From assembly GCA_049509515.1 (NCBI GenBank), contig JBEKZV010000001.1, positions 1 to 64,000 on the forward strand: DNA of 64,000 bases. The letters run 5' to 3'. Source of the DNA: JBEKCP01 sp049509515. GTDB taxonomy: Bacteria > Planctomycetota > Planctomycetia > Pirellulales > Thermoguttaceae. How positions within the stretch are numbered: position 1 is the stretch's first letter; every line of letters starts with the position of its first letter. The translations under genes were made by a program, and so were the position numbers. A model generated the notes under the pieces. That model searched no databases. It worked only from the letters and a program-made list of their open reading frames with translations, and was not told the DNA's origin. Below, piece by piece: positions 1 through 8,993 of this stretch.

Positions 1-103
1 TCCGACACACGCCCTCCTGCCCCTCCAGGGGGGGAAGAAACGACGATGTAGTGACCAACAGAAAATTCAGCCCTTGCGCCGCAAGGACTTACAACGAGAC
101 CTG
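1..103. other. Left edge, no gene seen
   Basis: No coding signal is visible. A perfect short hairpin, CCTTGC-GCC-GCAAGG, lies at about 72-86. The secreted ORF to its right loses its reading frame where this stretch begins, so it could be the end of an inserted element, but I cannot identify one. Confidence 0.3.
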
Positions 104-283
104 TCAAACATGGGCTAGGCCGGGCTCCAACTGAATGAGCGGCGGGCTATCGGCCGCGGCAGCCGCCGTGGACACGCCCGCAATGAGGGCTGCCGCCATC
201 ACTGCGATCGCCATGAATGTCGTCCTGCGCCTAACGGGCACCAACAGTGCAACTTGCGACAAACAGAGCGGCTTCTGGATCAT
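104..283 (-). pseudogene. Cut-off secreted protein, signal peptide only
   Basis: A 59-residue ORF starts at ATG 283 with a good ribosome-binding site (AAAAGGAG at about 293-299). It has a positively charged start (RRR) and a long hydrophobic Ala-rich stretch ending in AAAAAD, a classic signal peptide. Only about 15 residues follow before the stop at 104, so the mature part is missing. It lies 24 bases downstream of the cut-off gene 308-1378 on the same strand and was probably its operon partner. What the full protein was cannot be told. It could instead be a genuine tiny secreted peptide, but the abrupt end next to other truncated genes favours a broken gene. Confidence 0.45.
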
Positions 284-307
284 CTTCCGGACTCCTTTTC
301 TGGCGAT

Positions 308-1378
308 TTATCCGGGACGCGACAAAAGAATCTCACCTTGCTGAGGCGTGGCCAGGCCATTGTCGTTGCCGATATCAGCCGCCGGGATGTTGTAATGACT
401 GCACTCGCCGCTGCCGACCACGCTTCCATCGGGCCGCGGGGTGACTGTATAGAAGATGCCGTTGGCCGGGTCGGTTCCCTTGCGGAGCGTCTCGGCGTGT
501 GCGAGCAGGCACGCCCTGGCCGGCGCATCCCCGGGAAAAAGTTCCACGTGGCGTGCCGGCACCTCCATGTAGAACAGCGACGACCAGAGCGAGATCGGCT
601 CGTGCTTGGGCGGCTTGCCGTCGTAGGCGCAGCTCTTGATCTGCCGGCGCGCGCGCTGCAGGTAGTTCTCGTCGCCCGAGAGCAGATATCCTTCCAGCAA
701 GCGATTGAGCGTGCAGCCGTCGCCGCGCCAGCCCATGCGGTTGTTGCGCTCTGGCCCGCCGGGGTCCTTTTGCGGCGACATGTACTCTGCGCAGATCAGG
801 TGCGAGCGGCCCTTGTTTGCCGTGCCGGGGATGGCCCGCGTCACCATCGGTTTCAGGCCCCGCACGATCGCGCCGAAGCGGGGCCTGGCCGTCTCCGGCG
901 GAGGCACGATGACCGTCCCGACCGCGAGCCGTACCTCGTAGAACAGGTCGAAGACGCTTTTGCTGACGGGGAACGAGGCGGCGCCGGTGTCGGCCGTGTA
1001 CCCATCGGCGCCTTCCGCGACATGAACTGCCGCGGCAGGCTGGGCTTTCGCCGAGGTGCCGTCGTCGTACTGGAGGGTGTACGTCCGCCGCGCATGGGCT
1101 TCAATGCCGGTCTGAAAGTCCACCAGCAGCCGGCGGATGCTCGGGTCCGGGCGCCACAGGCCCACGGCACGGAACTGGGCCGGAACCTCCTTGCCGTTGC
1201 AGAGCAGTCGCACGTGCCGGGCACTCGCCAGCTCACCCTTGGGCAACGGGACTCCGAACGTCACGGGCTCACCGCGACGTGCCGCGCCCTGCCGCTCGAC
1301 GACGCTCAGCTCGACCGTGGCGGCTGCCGCGGCGGTCGAGCAGGCCAGTACCCAGACGAACGAGAGATGTCTAAACAT
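308..1378 (-). pseudogene. PcRGLX/YetA-like rhamnogalacturonan-lyase-type protein, C-terminally truncated
   Basis: 356 residues, secreted (hydrophobic N-terminus ending in STAAAAA). Residues 25-110 resemble the N-terminal RIFT-barrel domain of exo-rhamnogalacturonan lyase (PcRGLX/YetA-like) proteins, with the typical VTFGVPLPKGEL opening and a 'lrlLVDFQT' segment. A part with alpha-toroid character follows (GDGCTLNRLLEGYLLSGDENY). Members of this family are usually much longer than 356 residues, and the reading frame ends abruptly after 'GNDNGLATPQQGE'. I infer a truncated gene that formerly acted outside the cytoplasm on pectic polysaccharide. The family call is moderate; the truncation call is fairly firm because the neighbouring genes are also cut. 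Confidence 0.5.
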
Positions 1379-1444
1379 GGTCTTCGCCGCTTGGCGCTGT
1401 TGATCGGCCGAGTACCAGTATATGGTCCGCGCCGGGCGGGTGCG

Positions 1445-1711
1445 CTAGTCGACCGATTCTCGGTCTCGACAAGCCGAGCCATCACCCGTTGCCAGTCGAG
1501 GGGTTATCGGGCCTTCGAGACGGCGTTGCTTGCGGACCTCCTTGAGGCTATCGAATTTCAGGGATCCATGAAAGCGTTCCAGATGGGCGTTCGCATTCGA
1601 GCTTTTCACGGGCGGAAGCACCGCGTCGACACCCTCGGTCTTCAAGATCGCCTGGAAGGCAGGAGGGAACCTGGCGAACAGGCGGTCCCGGCGTTCGGCG
1701 CCAACCGCCAC
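1445..1711 (-). pseudogene. Remnant of an integrase-core (rve) transposase
   Basis: The 88-residue reading frame contains 'RDRLFARFPPAFQAILK', then a GV..VLPP stretch, then 'KSSNANAHLERFHGSLK'. This matches the end of DDE integrase-core transposases, where the pattern RD..F...F...L...GV....PP.SPN.NA..ERF..S.K is diagnostic and the E of 'ERF' is the catalytic glutamate. The upstream DD part and the C-terminal tail are absent, so it is dead. It lies between a truncated gene on its left and an intact secreted gene on its right, and is the only direct trace of a transposable element in this damaged area. Confidence 0.6.
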
Positions 1712-1825
1712 TGGAATCTCCGGACACCGCCGGATAGGATAGGAGCACGGGCTCGCGGCGGTCGTGGGCCAAGGCCGTCCGGGAAATCCCGGGCGAGGGC
1801 TCGCAATCGGAAAGGAAGAGCAACA

Positions 1826-4621
1826 ATGTCACGTCGGATCCTGCTGGCCATTGTGTGTGGACTTTGTCTGCAGGGACTTTTGCCGGCGCAGCCCCGCAAG
1901 GTCATGCTGATCGATTTCGAGACCGAAGCAGAGCAGAAGGCGCATACGATGGGCGACTTCATGGTAATCAGCACCGAGCACGCCACGAGCGGCAAGTACT
2001 CGCTGAAGATCACCACGCCGGGCAATTACATGGGCTTGTCGCTGAAAGATCCGGCCATGCTGAAGAAACTGGCCGATTATCGCACGTTGGCGCTGGACGT
2101 CTATAACCCGTTGCCTTTTCCCATCCAGTACTACGTGAAAGTGGAGGATGCGAAGAAAGCCCGCTACGCGAACGATTACAACTTCATACCGCCGGGCGCG
2201 AGCACCATCAGGCTCAGTTTGCAGGCTCTGCCGCTACAGTGGCCCAATGTGGGGCATTACGTCGTGGACCCCGCCTCGCTGCAGAGCATCACGTTCTTCC
2301 TCGGACGGGACAGCGGGACATGGGATCCGCCGGTCCAGTTCTACATCGACAACGTTCGCGCGGAGCATTCCGGCGTGGAGTTGCCCAAGGTGGAAGGGCT
2401 GAAGGCGTTCAATTTCGGACGCGGCCGCGAAACGGGCGCTTTCTTCGGGTGTACCGCCGTCACGGAGCAGATTCCGCCTTATCCGAATAAGCTCGGCTTC
2501 GGCTGGCAGAAGGGTCCGTGGCCGATCCTGTCGTCAGGGGGGAACCCGGACCTGCTGGGAAACTCGGTCTTGAACGGCACGTTTGCGGTGGATCTCAAGC
2601 CGGGCCAGTACCTCGTCCATGCCTGTATTGACCCCATAAACATATGGGGCTGGTCGTGCCAGTTCTCGTCGCGGAGACTCAAGCTGTGCGGCAAGGAAGT
2701 CCTGAACGAGACGATGGACTGCAAGACATTCCTGAAGGAACGGTTCTGCATGTTCGAGGATGACGAGGATACGCCCTCCACCGATCTCTGGAATGACCGC
2801 GTCCACCGCATCAGCCCGGTGCGGAGTTTCAAAACCACCGTCGGAGACGATGGCAGGCTGACGGTCGAATACAGCGGGGTGAACGCCGCCACCGGCATGT
2901 GCTTCCTCGTGGTTTATCCCAAGGAGAGGGTCAAGGAAGGCGCCGCCTACATGACGGCCATGGACGCCATCCGCAAGGAGGAGTTCGACGCGAAGATGAA
3001 CCTGGGCCTGCCCGTGGCGGACGGCGCCGCCCCGACACCGACCGCGGCAGAAAAGGCTCGCGGCTTCATTGCCTTCCCCCGTGCCGCGGAGGGCAACCTC
3101 GACTGCCGATCGGTGCCTGCCTCCGAGGAGCGAGGGGCGGCGCTCGCGCTCCAAGCCGCGCAGGGAGAGCGGGCATCGATTCAACTGGGGCTATACCCCC
3201 TGAGCGGCGTCAAGGATCTATCCATCGTGCCCGGCGATCTCAAAGGGCCCGGGGGGGCGACGATCCCGGCCGCCGCCATCGATATCAAGAAGGTTCGCCA
3301 CTACTTCAAGCGGTTCGGCAACGGCTCGTGCACGCAGTTAAGGCCCCTGGTGCTCCGGAAGTTCGAGACGCTGGAACTCACGCCCGGCTTCACGCGTCCA
3401 CTGTGGATCGCGCTCAAGGTTCCCGAGAAGTTGCCGGCCGGGCAGTATCGCGGCAGCCTGAAGATCAAGGTCGGCGACAAAGTCCTGGACATGCCGCTGA
3501 GCGTGACGGTAAGCCCGTTCGCGCTCGACGCGGCGGACGATATCTCCATCAGCGGCATGGGCTCCAGCGCCGGTTTCTGGCGCCAGGCATATGCCGACGC
3601 CGACGAGCCGTGGTGGGCGGCCGCCGAGGCGATCATGGCGATCCAGGCCGAGCACGGGTTCAACGCTCTCACCGGGGGGCCGGGCATGAAACTGCGCGGC
3701 GTCAAGGACGGCAAGGCGGACATCGATTTTGCCGACGCCGACCGGTGGATGGAACTGGCCCGCAAGCACGGCCTGACGAGACTCGGCGACAGTTACATCG
3801 GATTTGACGTGGCCCTCGGCGTCCCCGGGGATGGTTCGCAGGGCGCTTACGGCTTGAGCTTCGGCGAGCTGCTCAAGGCGTCGTACTCCGCCGTCGAGCA
3901 GCACGCCAAACAGATGAACTGGCCGCCGCGCGCGTATTACCGGATCGATGAGCCCAACGGGGAGGCGGTCGAATCGACCCGAAAACTGGTCGAACAATAC
4001 GTCAAGAACGCACCGGGCTGCAAGTTCAGCGGATACTACGCACCGGCTGCCGCGGGCAGCCCTCGGGACTGCTTCTACCCCTTGCTGCAACTGTCGATCC
4101 TGTCGTCCGTGACGGAGCCGATCCTCAAGACCATCCACGAAGCCGGCAACCAATCCTGGATCTACATCAACCCCGGCTACAGCAGCTACCAGAACTTCCG
4201 GCATTTGTACGGGCGATGGACGTTCATGGCGCATCGGCGCGGCTTGGACGGCGTCACCGGCGGATTCTACTTCGTCAACACGGTGCCTTACTACGACATG
4301 TCGGATCTTGAAGGCGGCTGGGGCGTCGTCTACCCCAGCAAGGATGGCGTCAGCGGGACGGTGTGGTTGGAGCAGATCGGCCTGGGAATCAACGACTATC
4401 GCTACCTGAAGACGGTCAAATCGAGGCTCGACGCGGCGAAAAAGAAAGGCTCGGGCAACGCCGCTGTGACCGAAGGCGAGCGTTTTCTGGCCGAGATGGA
4501 CAAGGCATGCTCGCTGCAGCAGGATACTTGGAGGATGTCCTGCAAGGACTTGGCCAAACCGGCGGATTTTGCCTCGCTCCGCGAGCGCGCAACACGGCTG
4601 ATCCAGGAACTGTCGAGGTAG
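1826..4621 (+). CDS. Secreted GH123/DUF4091-type glycoside hydrolase-like protein
   Basis: 931 residues. Start ATG 1826 is chosen because AAAGGAAGAG lies just before it and a signal peptide follows (LLAIVCGLCLQGLLPAQ); the frame is open far upstream but those codons look non-coding. Residues about 25-190 ('MLIDFET..', 'ALDVYNPLPFP', 'SITFFLGR') look like a CBM/CIA30-type beta-sandwich. Residues about 560-900 resemble the DUF4091 (GH123 catalytic) fold, with 'YYRIDEPNGEA' near residue 705 carrying the likely acidic catalytic pair and 'WLEQIGLGINDYRYLKT' at the end. GH123 founders are beta-N-acetylgalactosaminidases; the substrate here is not readable. It is the only complete gene in the first 7 kb. 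Confidence 0.7.
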   Translation: MSRRILLAIVCGLCLQGLLPAQPRKVMLIDFETEAEQKAHTMGDFMVISTEHATSGKYSLKITTPGNYMGLSLKDPAMLKKLADYRTLALDVYNPLPFPIQYYVKVEDAKKARYANDYNFIPPGASTIRLSLQALPLQWPNVGHYVVDPASLQSITFFLGRDSGTWDPPVQFYIDNVRAEHSGVELPKVEGLKAFNFGRGRETGAFFGCTAVTEQIPPYPNKLGFGWQKGPWPILSSGGNPDLLGNSVLNGTFAVDLKPGQYLVHACIDPINIWGWSCQFSSRRLKLCGKEVLNETMDCKTFLKERFCMFEDDEDTPSTDLWNDRVHRISPVRSFKTTVGDDGRLTVEYSGVNAATGMCFLVVYPKERVKEGAAYMTAMDAIRKEEFDAKMNLGLPVADGAAPTPTAAEKARGFIAFPRAAEGNLDCRSVPASEERGAALALQAAQGERASIQLGLYPLSGVKDLSIVPGDLKGPGGATIPAAAIDIKKVRHYFKRFGNGSCTQLRPLVLRKFETLELTPGFTRPLWIALKVPEKLPAGQYRGSLKIKVGDKVLDMPLSVTVSPFALDAADDISISGMGSSAGFWRQAYADADEPWWAAAEAIMAIQAEHGFNALTGGPGMKLRGVKDGKADIDFADADRWMELARKHGLTRLGDSYIGFDVALGVPGDGSQGAYGLSFGELLKASYSAVEQHAKQMNWPPRAYYRIDEPNGEAVESTRKLVEQYVKNAPGCKFSGYYAPAAAGSPRDCFYPLLQLSILSSVTEPILKTIHEAGNQSWIYINPGYSSYQNFRHLYGRWTFMAHRRGLDGVTGGFYFVNTVPYYDMSDLEGGWGVVYPSKDGVSGTVWLEQIGLGINDYRYLKTVKSRLDAAKKKGSGNAAVTEGERFLAEMDKACSLQQDTWRMSCKDLAKPADFASLRERATRLIQELSR

Positions 4622-4639
4622 GAACGCCGCCGACGATCT

Positions 4640-5165
4640 ACTGATGCAGCCTGCCTGTCTAGGTTACCCAACTCCTCCTCCGTGAAGGCCAAATTGGTCA
4701 GGATCCCTTCGTCGCGAAGCACCCTGGCTGCGACGAGCCGGTTCGTCGGGGCGAGAGTACTGAAGTGATTCGCGCCCCTTACCGTGAGGAAGTGGATCAT
4801 AGGGTTCGTTGAAGCGCGAGCCATCGCCCGCGGCGATTCCAGGTTGCTCTGCTTCGTACCCTCGAACACGAACACCGGACTCTTGATGGAGTGCAACCAG
4901 CGGATCGGAGAACGCAACTCAAGCTCGCGACTGGAAGCGGTATCGAACGGAAGGTACTCGGGACCATACCTCGCCACATCATCCACCGGTCCGAAGGAGA
5001 AAACGGCGCGGAATCGGTCGGAGCATTCCGCAACGAGCAGGACGAGCGTGCCGCCCGTGCTGTGACCGCCGAGATAAATGCGGTGAGGATCGACGAACGC
5101 CAGCTTGCCAAGGTACTCGGCGGCAGCCAACACGTCCTCCACCTCTTCAAGCAGGACCGCGGCTT
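4640..5165 (-). pseudogene. Alpha/beta-hydrolase (S9-like) fragment, cut at both ends
   Basis: The minus strand encodes 'DVLAAAEYLGKLAFVDPHR' followed by 'IYLGGHSTGGTLVLLVAE', with GHSTGG as a nucleophile elbow (G-x-S-x-G), and later 'VRGANHFSTLAPTNRL' with the likely catalytic His. This is the C-terminal part of an S9/dienelactone-hydrolase-type esterase or peptidase. The N-terminal part is missing: at about 5160 the sequence switches to a plus-strand GH36 gene. At the other end homology stops near 4660 and the frame runs on into the gene 1826-4621. No start codon, so not functional. Confidence 0.6.
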
Positions 5166-6180
5166 GACCTGGGACGACCCCTTCTTCGTCCTTCGCAACG
5201 ACGCCCGCGGAGAGTATTTCTTCGGTCAGTTGGCATGGCCGGCAAGCTACCTGCTGGAGTTCCAGAAGGACGACGGCCTGTCGCTGAAGACCGGGCCGCT
5301 GACGGCCAACGCGCTGCGGGTGCTCGCGGCGGGCGAGACGATCGCCAGTCCCGGCGTCCATCTGGGGTGCGTCAAGGGGGACTTCGACGCGACGGCCCGG
5401 GCGATGCACGACCACATTCGTCGCTCGGTCCTGCCCCGACCGCCTGCGGAGAGGTCATGCCGGGTGCAGTACATCCACCCTGAGGACCAGCCGCTGACGG
5501 TCTACCGCGGCGACGCCTACAACGAGACCGGCGTGAAGAAGTGCATGGACGTCGCCGCGGCGACGGGGATGGAGGTGTTCATCGTCGACGGCCCGACGTG
5601 GTGCTCGGCCTACGGCAACTGGCTGGTGCCCGACACGAGGCGTTTCCCCGGGGGGCTGAAACCGCTGGTGGAGTATGCCCACCGCACGGGACTGCTCTTC
5701 GCCCTCTATGCCGAGCCCGAAGGCGGACGCGAGGGGTACACGAGCGTCGGCCACGGTGCGACCATCGGCCCGTGGAGCTGGAGCAAGGTGTTTCGAGAGC
5801 ATTCGGATTGGTTTGTCCAGCCGCAGAGCGTGCTGAACCTCGCCATCCCCGAGGCCGCCGCCTACATGGAGGCCGAGTTGGGCCGGATCATCGAGCACTA
5901 CGGGTTGGACCTGTACCGGCACGATTTCAATGCGCCGCAGCGCGGTGAAGGCTCGGTGACGCCTCGCAACGGATTCGTGGAGAGCGACTACTGGCGGCAC
6001 TACGAGGCGCTCGGCGGGATCGTGACTCGCGTCCGCGGCAAGTATCCGAATCTGATTCTGCAGCAGGCGTCGGCAGGGGGCACTCGCCTGGAACTGGACG
6101 CCCTCGCCTGCTGGCACGAGCACTACACCAGCGATCGGGCTTCGTTCCCGGAAGTTGCCGCCCGGCGGGCGCTCGCGTAG
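5160..6180 (+). pseudogene. GH36/melibiase-like alpha-galactosidase fragment, cut at both ends
   Basis: From about 5160 the plus strand encodes a TIM-barrel glycosidase of GH36 type: 'GEYFFGQLAWPASYLLEF' (end of the N-terminal beta-sandwich), 'MEVFIVDGPTW', 'GLLFALYAEPEGG' and 'GLDLYRHDFNAP', whose Asp is where GH36 has its nucleophile in a K/R-x-D motif. It ends in 'RLELDALACWHEHYTSDRA', still inside the barrel. No start codon fits: upstream is antisense to the hydrolase fragment. At about 6140-6160 the sequence passes into a minus-strand GH116 gene. Roughly 330 of an expected 700 residues remain. Joints without an insertion element suggest rearrangement or a mis-joined assembly. Confidence 0.6.
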
Positions 6181-6764
6181 TGCTTGGCATACATGTGGGT
6201 GAAGGTGTGCGGCGCGCCGGCCCAGTTGTAGCCGCCGGCATTCCACGTTGGGGCATGCCAGGCGAGCACGAACCGCACCACGCGGCTTTCGCCCGCCGCC
6301 AACGAGAAGTCCAGCGCCGCTGGAGCCCCGGGATGGCCCTCCGGGGCCGCAGGCAACTCCTTGTCGATCTTGGACCACTGTTGGCCGCTTGTGCCCAGGT
6401 CGCCCCCAAGGCGCACTTTCTCCCGGCCGATCATGCCCAAGGCGTAGGACGCCAAAGGGGCGGTGATTTCGACGCCGGTGTCGATGCCGCCAAGGGGCAT
6501 GCTGTTGGTCACCGGGTCGTCCTTGCGGCAGATCACGCCGCACGCCGGCGTGTTTCCAAAACCCCCGGCGGGCAGGCGGAGGAATTGCCTGGTCGGCGCC
6601 TGGGTGGCAAAGAGCGTGCGGTCGGCAGGCCGCTCCGCCGCCAGGGCAATGTCGCTCGGGCGGCTGAGGGTAATCGTGACTGTCTGTTCCACCCCACAAG
6701 CCGGATAAGCTGCCGAAAGCCACGCCGCAGCGAGCCAGGCTAAGGCTTTGCATCGCGGTTTCAT
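6123..6764 (-). pseudogene. GH116 (GBA2-type) N-terminal fragment
   Basis: Start ATG 6764 has a strong ribosome-binding site (AAGGAG) and a signal peptide (LAWLAAAWLSAAYPACG). The rest matches the N-terminal domain of GBA2/GH116 beta-glucosidases: 'SMPLGGIDTGVEI', 'VVRFVLAWHAPTWNAGGY' and 'HTFTHMYAKHYASA'. Only about 205 residues are present and the whole catalytic domain is lost, because the sequence becomes the tail of a GH36 gene at about 6150 with a short GC-rich overlap at the joint. It would make only a short exported beta-sandwich, so it is called broken. Confidence 0.6.
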
Positions 6765-6984
6765 GGTCGTTCTCCTTGAGACTGTACGAACGGTGCATGC
6801 TTCCACGTGCGTTCATTGTCTCGGCCGGCTTGCCGCTCTGCAACCGGAAAGCTCCCGGAATCACAAGTAGCCCGCGTGGTGGCTGGGATGGCCGCCGTTT
6901 GACGATTTCGACTTCGGGAAACTGGCGCCGTTTGGCAGAACGCGATGTAGGTTGCAGCTTCATCATGGCCAATCCCATGCTTTC

Positions 6985-7176
6985 ACCGATATAGTCCATG
7001 AGCAGGGCGGCTTCGGCTCCGGAGTTGTTGGCGCCCACGCCCTTGAAAACGCGTCCCGGAGACTTCGCATCCAAGACGACGGCGATCTTCAAGGGTTGGT
7101 CGGCTGCCTGCGCAGGGATTGTGGCCAAACAAGACAAGCCGATGAGGATTCTTGCGGAATAAGAGTACCTGTTCAT
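6985..7176 (-). pseudogene. N-terminal scrap of a secreted GH59-like protein
   Basis: ATG 7176 follows GGGGAGAAGAC and opens a signal peptide (ARILIGLSCLATIPAQAA). The next segment, 'DAKSPGRVFKGVGANNSGAE' then 'LLMDY', resembles the start of galactocerebrosidase-type GH59 enzymes (PGRVF-G-G-S-GA--LL-DY). Beyond residue 64 the family pattern is lost although the frame stays open. Only the leader and first strand of the enzyme survive. The 220 bases between this scrap and the GH116 fragment show no recognisable gene. Confidence 0.4.
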
Positions 7177-7325
7177 GTCTTCTCCCCAACCACCCCCTGA
7201 ACTTGGTCCGCGACCACGGCTCGTCCATCCACGACGTGTCGGGCACCGGCAATTTGCAAGCCGCCTCCACCGCCAGCCACCCCTCCGGCAACGCCGTCGT
7301 CCGCGCCTTCCCGCCGCAGATTCCG

Positions 7326-8252
7326 TTAGTGCGCAATCTCTCCCTTGACAACATCGCCGGGGATGTCCAGGAGCTGGATGCTGGAGATCGTCGTCATCGT
7401 CTCGTGATCGGCGAACGTCCAGACGACCTTCTTGTCGCGCGTGACTTCGATCACGTGCGGCGCCTTGCCGAACTGGCCGTGCCCGAGCCAGTTGGTCATC
7501 ACCGTGTTGCCGTTGGGCAACCGTTGCAGGCCGGTCATGAACTTCAGGCTGATGCCGGGCAACTCGTCGCCGGCGACTTGCCAGACGGTCTTGCCCGTCT
7601 TGTCCACTTCGAAGACATTGGCCCGGTTGCCCATGTCGCCGCAGGCCACGAGGGTGTTGCCGTTGGGCAGGCGGATCGCGCTGTGCGGTCCGCCCGGGGC
7701 GCGGATTTCCGTCACGACCTTGCCCGCGGCGTCGTACTCCTTGACTGTTTGCTGGCCGTAATGGGTGACCAGGTAATGCCCGTTGGGCAGTCGCCGGGCG
7801 TTGCGCATGTACAGGTGGCCGCCGTCCTCGCCTTCCGGCAGCAGGCGGACCTGCTTGACGATCTTGCCGGACGGATCGACCTCCAGCAGTCGTCCCGCGT
7901 TGCACTCGCCGATGAACGTGTTGCCGTTGGGCAGACGCTGGCAGGCGTAGATCTCGCTTTTCGACCGGTAGTCGAACACGACCTTCTTGTGCCGCGTTAC
8001 CTCTTTCACGCCGTGGTCAGTCACGAACAGGAGATTGCCGTCGGGCAGCAGCCACAGGTCGTTGCAAGCGGGCGCAGGATGCTCCCACTCGACCTTGCCC
8101 TGCGCCGACACGAGGAATACCTTGCCCTGGCTGTAGTCCGAACAGGCCATCGGATGCGGCTTGCCTTGCTGGACGGGCAGAGCGGGAGACTCGCTATTCG
8201 GCGAAGCGGACAGTACGAGCGTCAACGACCAGATCAGTAGCAGGGTATTCAC
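7326..8252 (-). CDS. Secreted beta-propeller protein with repeated LPNGN blades
   Basis: 308 residues from GTG 8252, chosen because CAGGAG lies upstream and a hydrophobic leader follows (LLLIWSLTLVLSAS). The body holds repeated blade motifs: 'LLPDGNLLFVTDHG', 'RLPNGNTFIGE', 'RLPNGHYLVTHYG', 'RLPNGNTLVACG' and 'RLPNGNTVMTNWLG', each followed by an 'x-x-D-x-x-GK-V' strand. This is a six- or seven-bladed PQQ/NHL-like propeller. Such proteins bind ligands or partners outside the cytoplasm; no catalytic residues can be named. It is transcribed towards the fragments on its left. It looks complete. Confidence 0.7.
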   Translation of the reverse strand: MNTLLLIWSLTLVLSASPNSESPALPVQQGKPHPMACSDYSQGKVFLVSAQGKVEWEHPAPACNDLWLLPDGNLLFVTDHGVKEVTRHKKVVFDYRSKSEIYACQRLPNGNTFIGECNAGRLLEVDPSGKIVKQVRLLPEGEDGGHLYMRNARRLPNGHYLVTHYGQQTVKEYDAAGKVVTEIRAPGGPHSAIRLPNGNTLVACGDMGNRANVFEVDKTGKTVWQVAGDELPGISLKFMTGLQRLPNGNTVMTNWLGHGQFGKAPHVIEVTRDKKVVWTFADHETMTTISSIQLLDIPGDVVKGEIAH

Positions 8253-8455
8253 GGGCGCGCTCGGTCTCCTGTGGGCACCATTATCCCACTTTCCGCACGT
8301 CTGGTCTTCATTTTCGCCGAATCTCCCGGTGACGACAAAGCCAGGTACGCAAGCCATGCCAGGTCCAATCTGCCGGATGGGACGATGCCTTTGCGCGCGC
8401 GGAAGTTACGACGGTGGGAAGACCTCTGGCGCTGTGGGCTGGAAGCACTGGGTGA

Positions 8456-8662
8456 GTGAGCTCTTTGCATGAGGAGCTTCCGCAACTCATCCGCCTGGAA
8501 CGTTCGCAGCCCCTTCGCGCGTCCAGCCTGCCGCAGCACCTTGTTGGAAGGCTTCTTCAACTCGCTCTTTGCTCAGCGGCCGGAAGCGTGCGGGAACAAG
8601 GGAGAATCAGGGCGGGGCTTCCCCACCTTGCTCGCCTGCTGCTTCGCGGTAAACTTGGACAT
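8456..8662 (-). pseudogene. Decayed tyrosine recombinase (integrase) next to a tRNA
   Basis: ATG 8662 opens 'MSKFTAKQQASKVGKPRPD' then 'SPLFPHASGR', the typical opening of a planctomycete integrase family, where W-A-K follows. Here the Trp codon is TGA (8573-8575), then A-K. A large internal deletion joins this to 'LKKPSNKVLRQAGRAKGLR' and 'TFQADELRKLL', a segment from further inside the same family just before the catalytic domain. All active-site residues (R-H-R-Y) are gone. It sits 147 bases from a tRNA gene, a common attachment site, so it likely marks an old integrated element. Confidence 0.6.
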
Positions 8663-8809
8663 CAGACGTTCTTCCGAGGCGTTTGATCAGGATTGACGGA
8701 ATGCCCCTTATGGGGAGTTCCGGTGTCAAGACACGTATTATACCGGGCGAGCTTGACTTTGCCGCGACCGTCACGAACGCCAATAATCCCCGAGAAATAT
8801 CGGATCATC

Positions 8810-8882
<73 letters not shown>

Positions 8883-8993
8883 ATCGCCCTGCGGCTGGGG
8901 GTGCGGAACAGAGGGCGGCATGGTAAGATAATGACACGGGTTTGGATCGGCGGCTCGCCCAGACTAGATAACTCGGTTGGGGGAGGTACGGTG

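Noticed and set aside
254..1825. Long upstream extension of the plus-strand frame ending at 4621
   Set aside because: Codons before 1826 are antisense to the lyase-like gene and the transposase scrap and show Arg-rich shadow composition. A ribosome-binding site and a signal peptide occur only at 1826.
5455..7905. 816-codon open frame on the minus strand
   Set aside because: It is mostly an antisense or off-frame shadow of GH36, GH116 and propeller sequence; only the 64 codons at 6985-7176 look like real protein.
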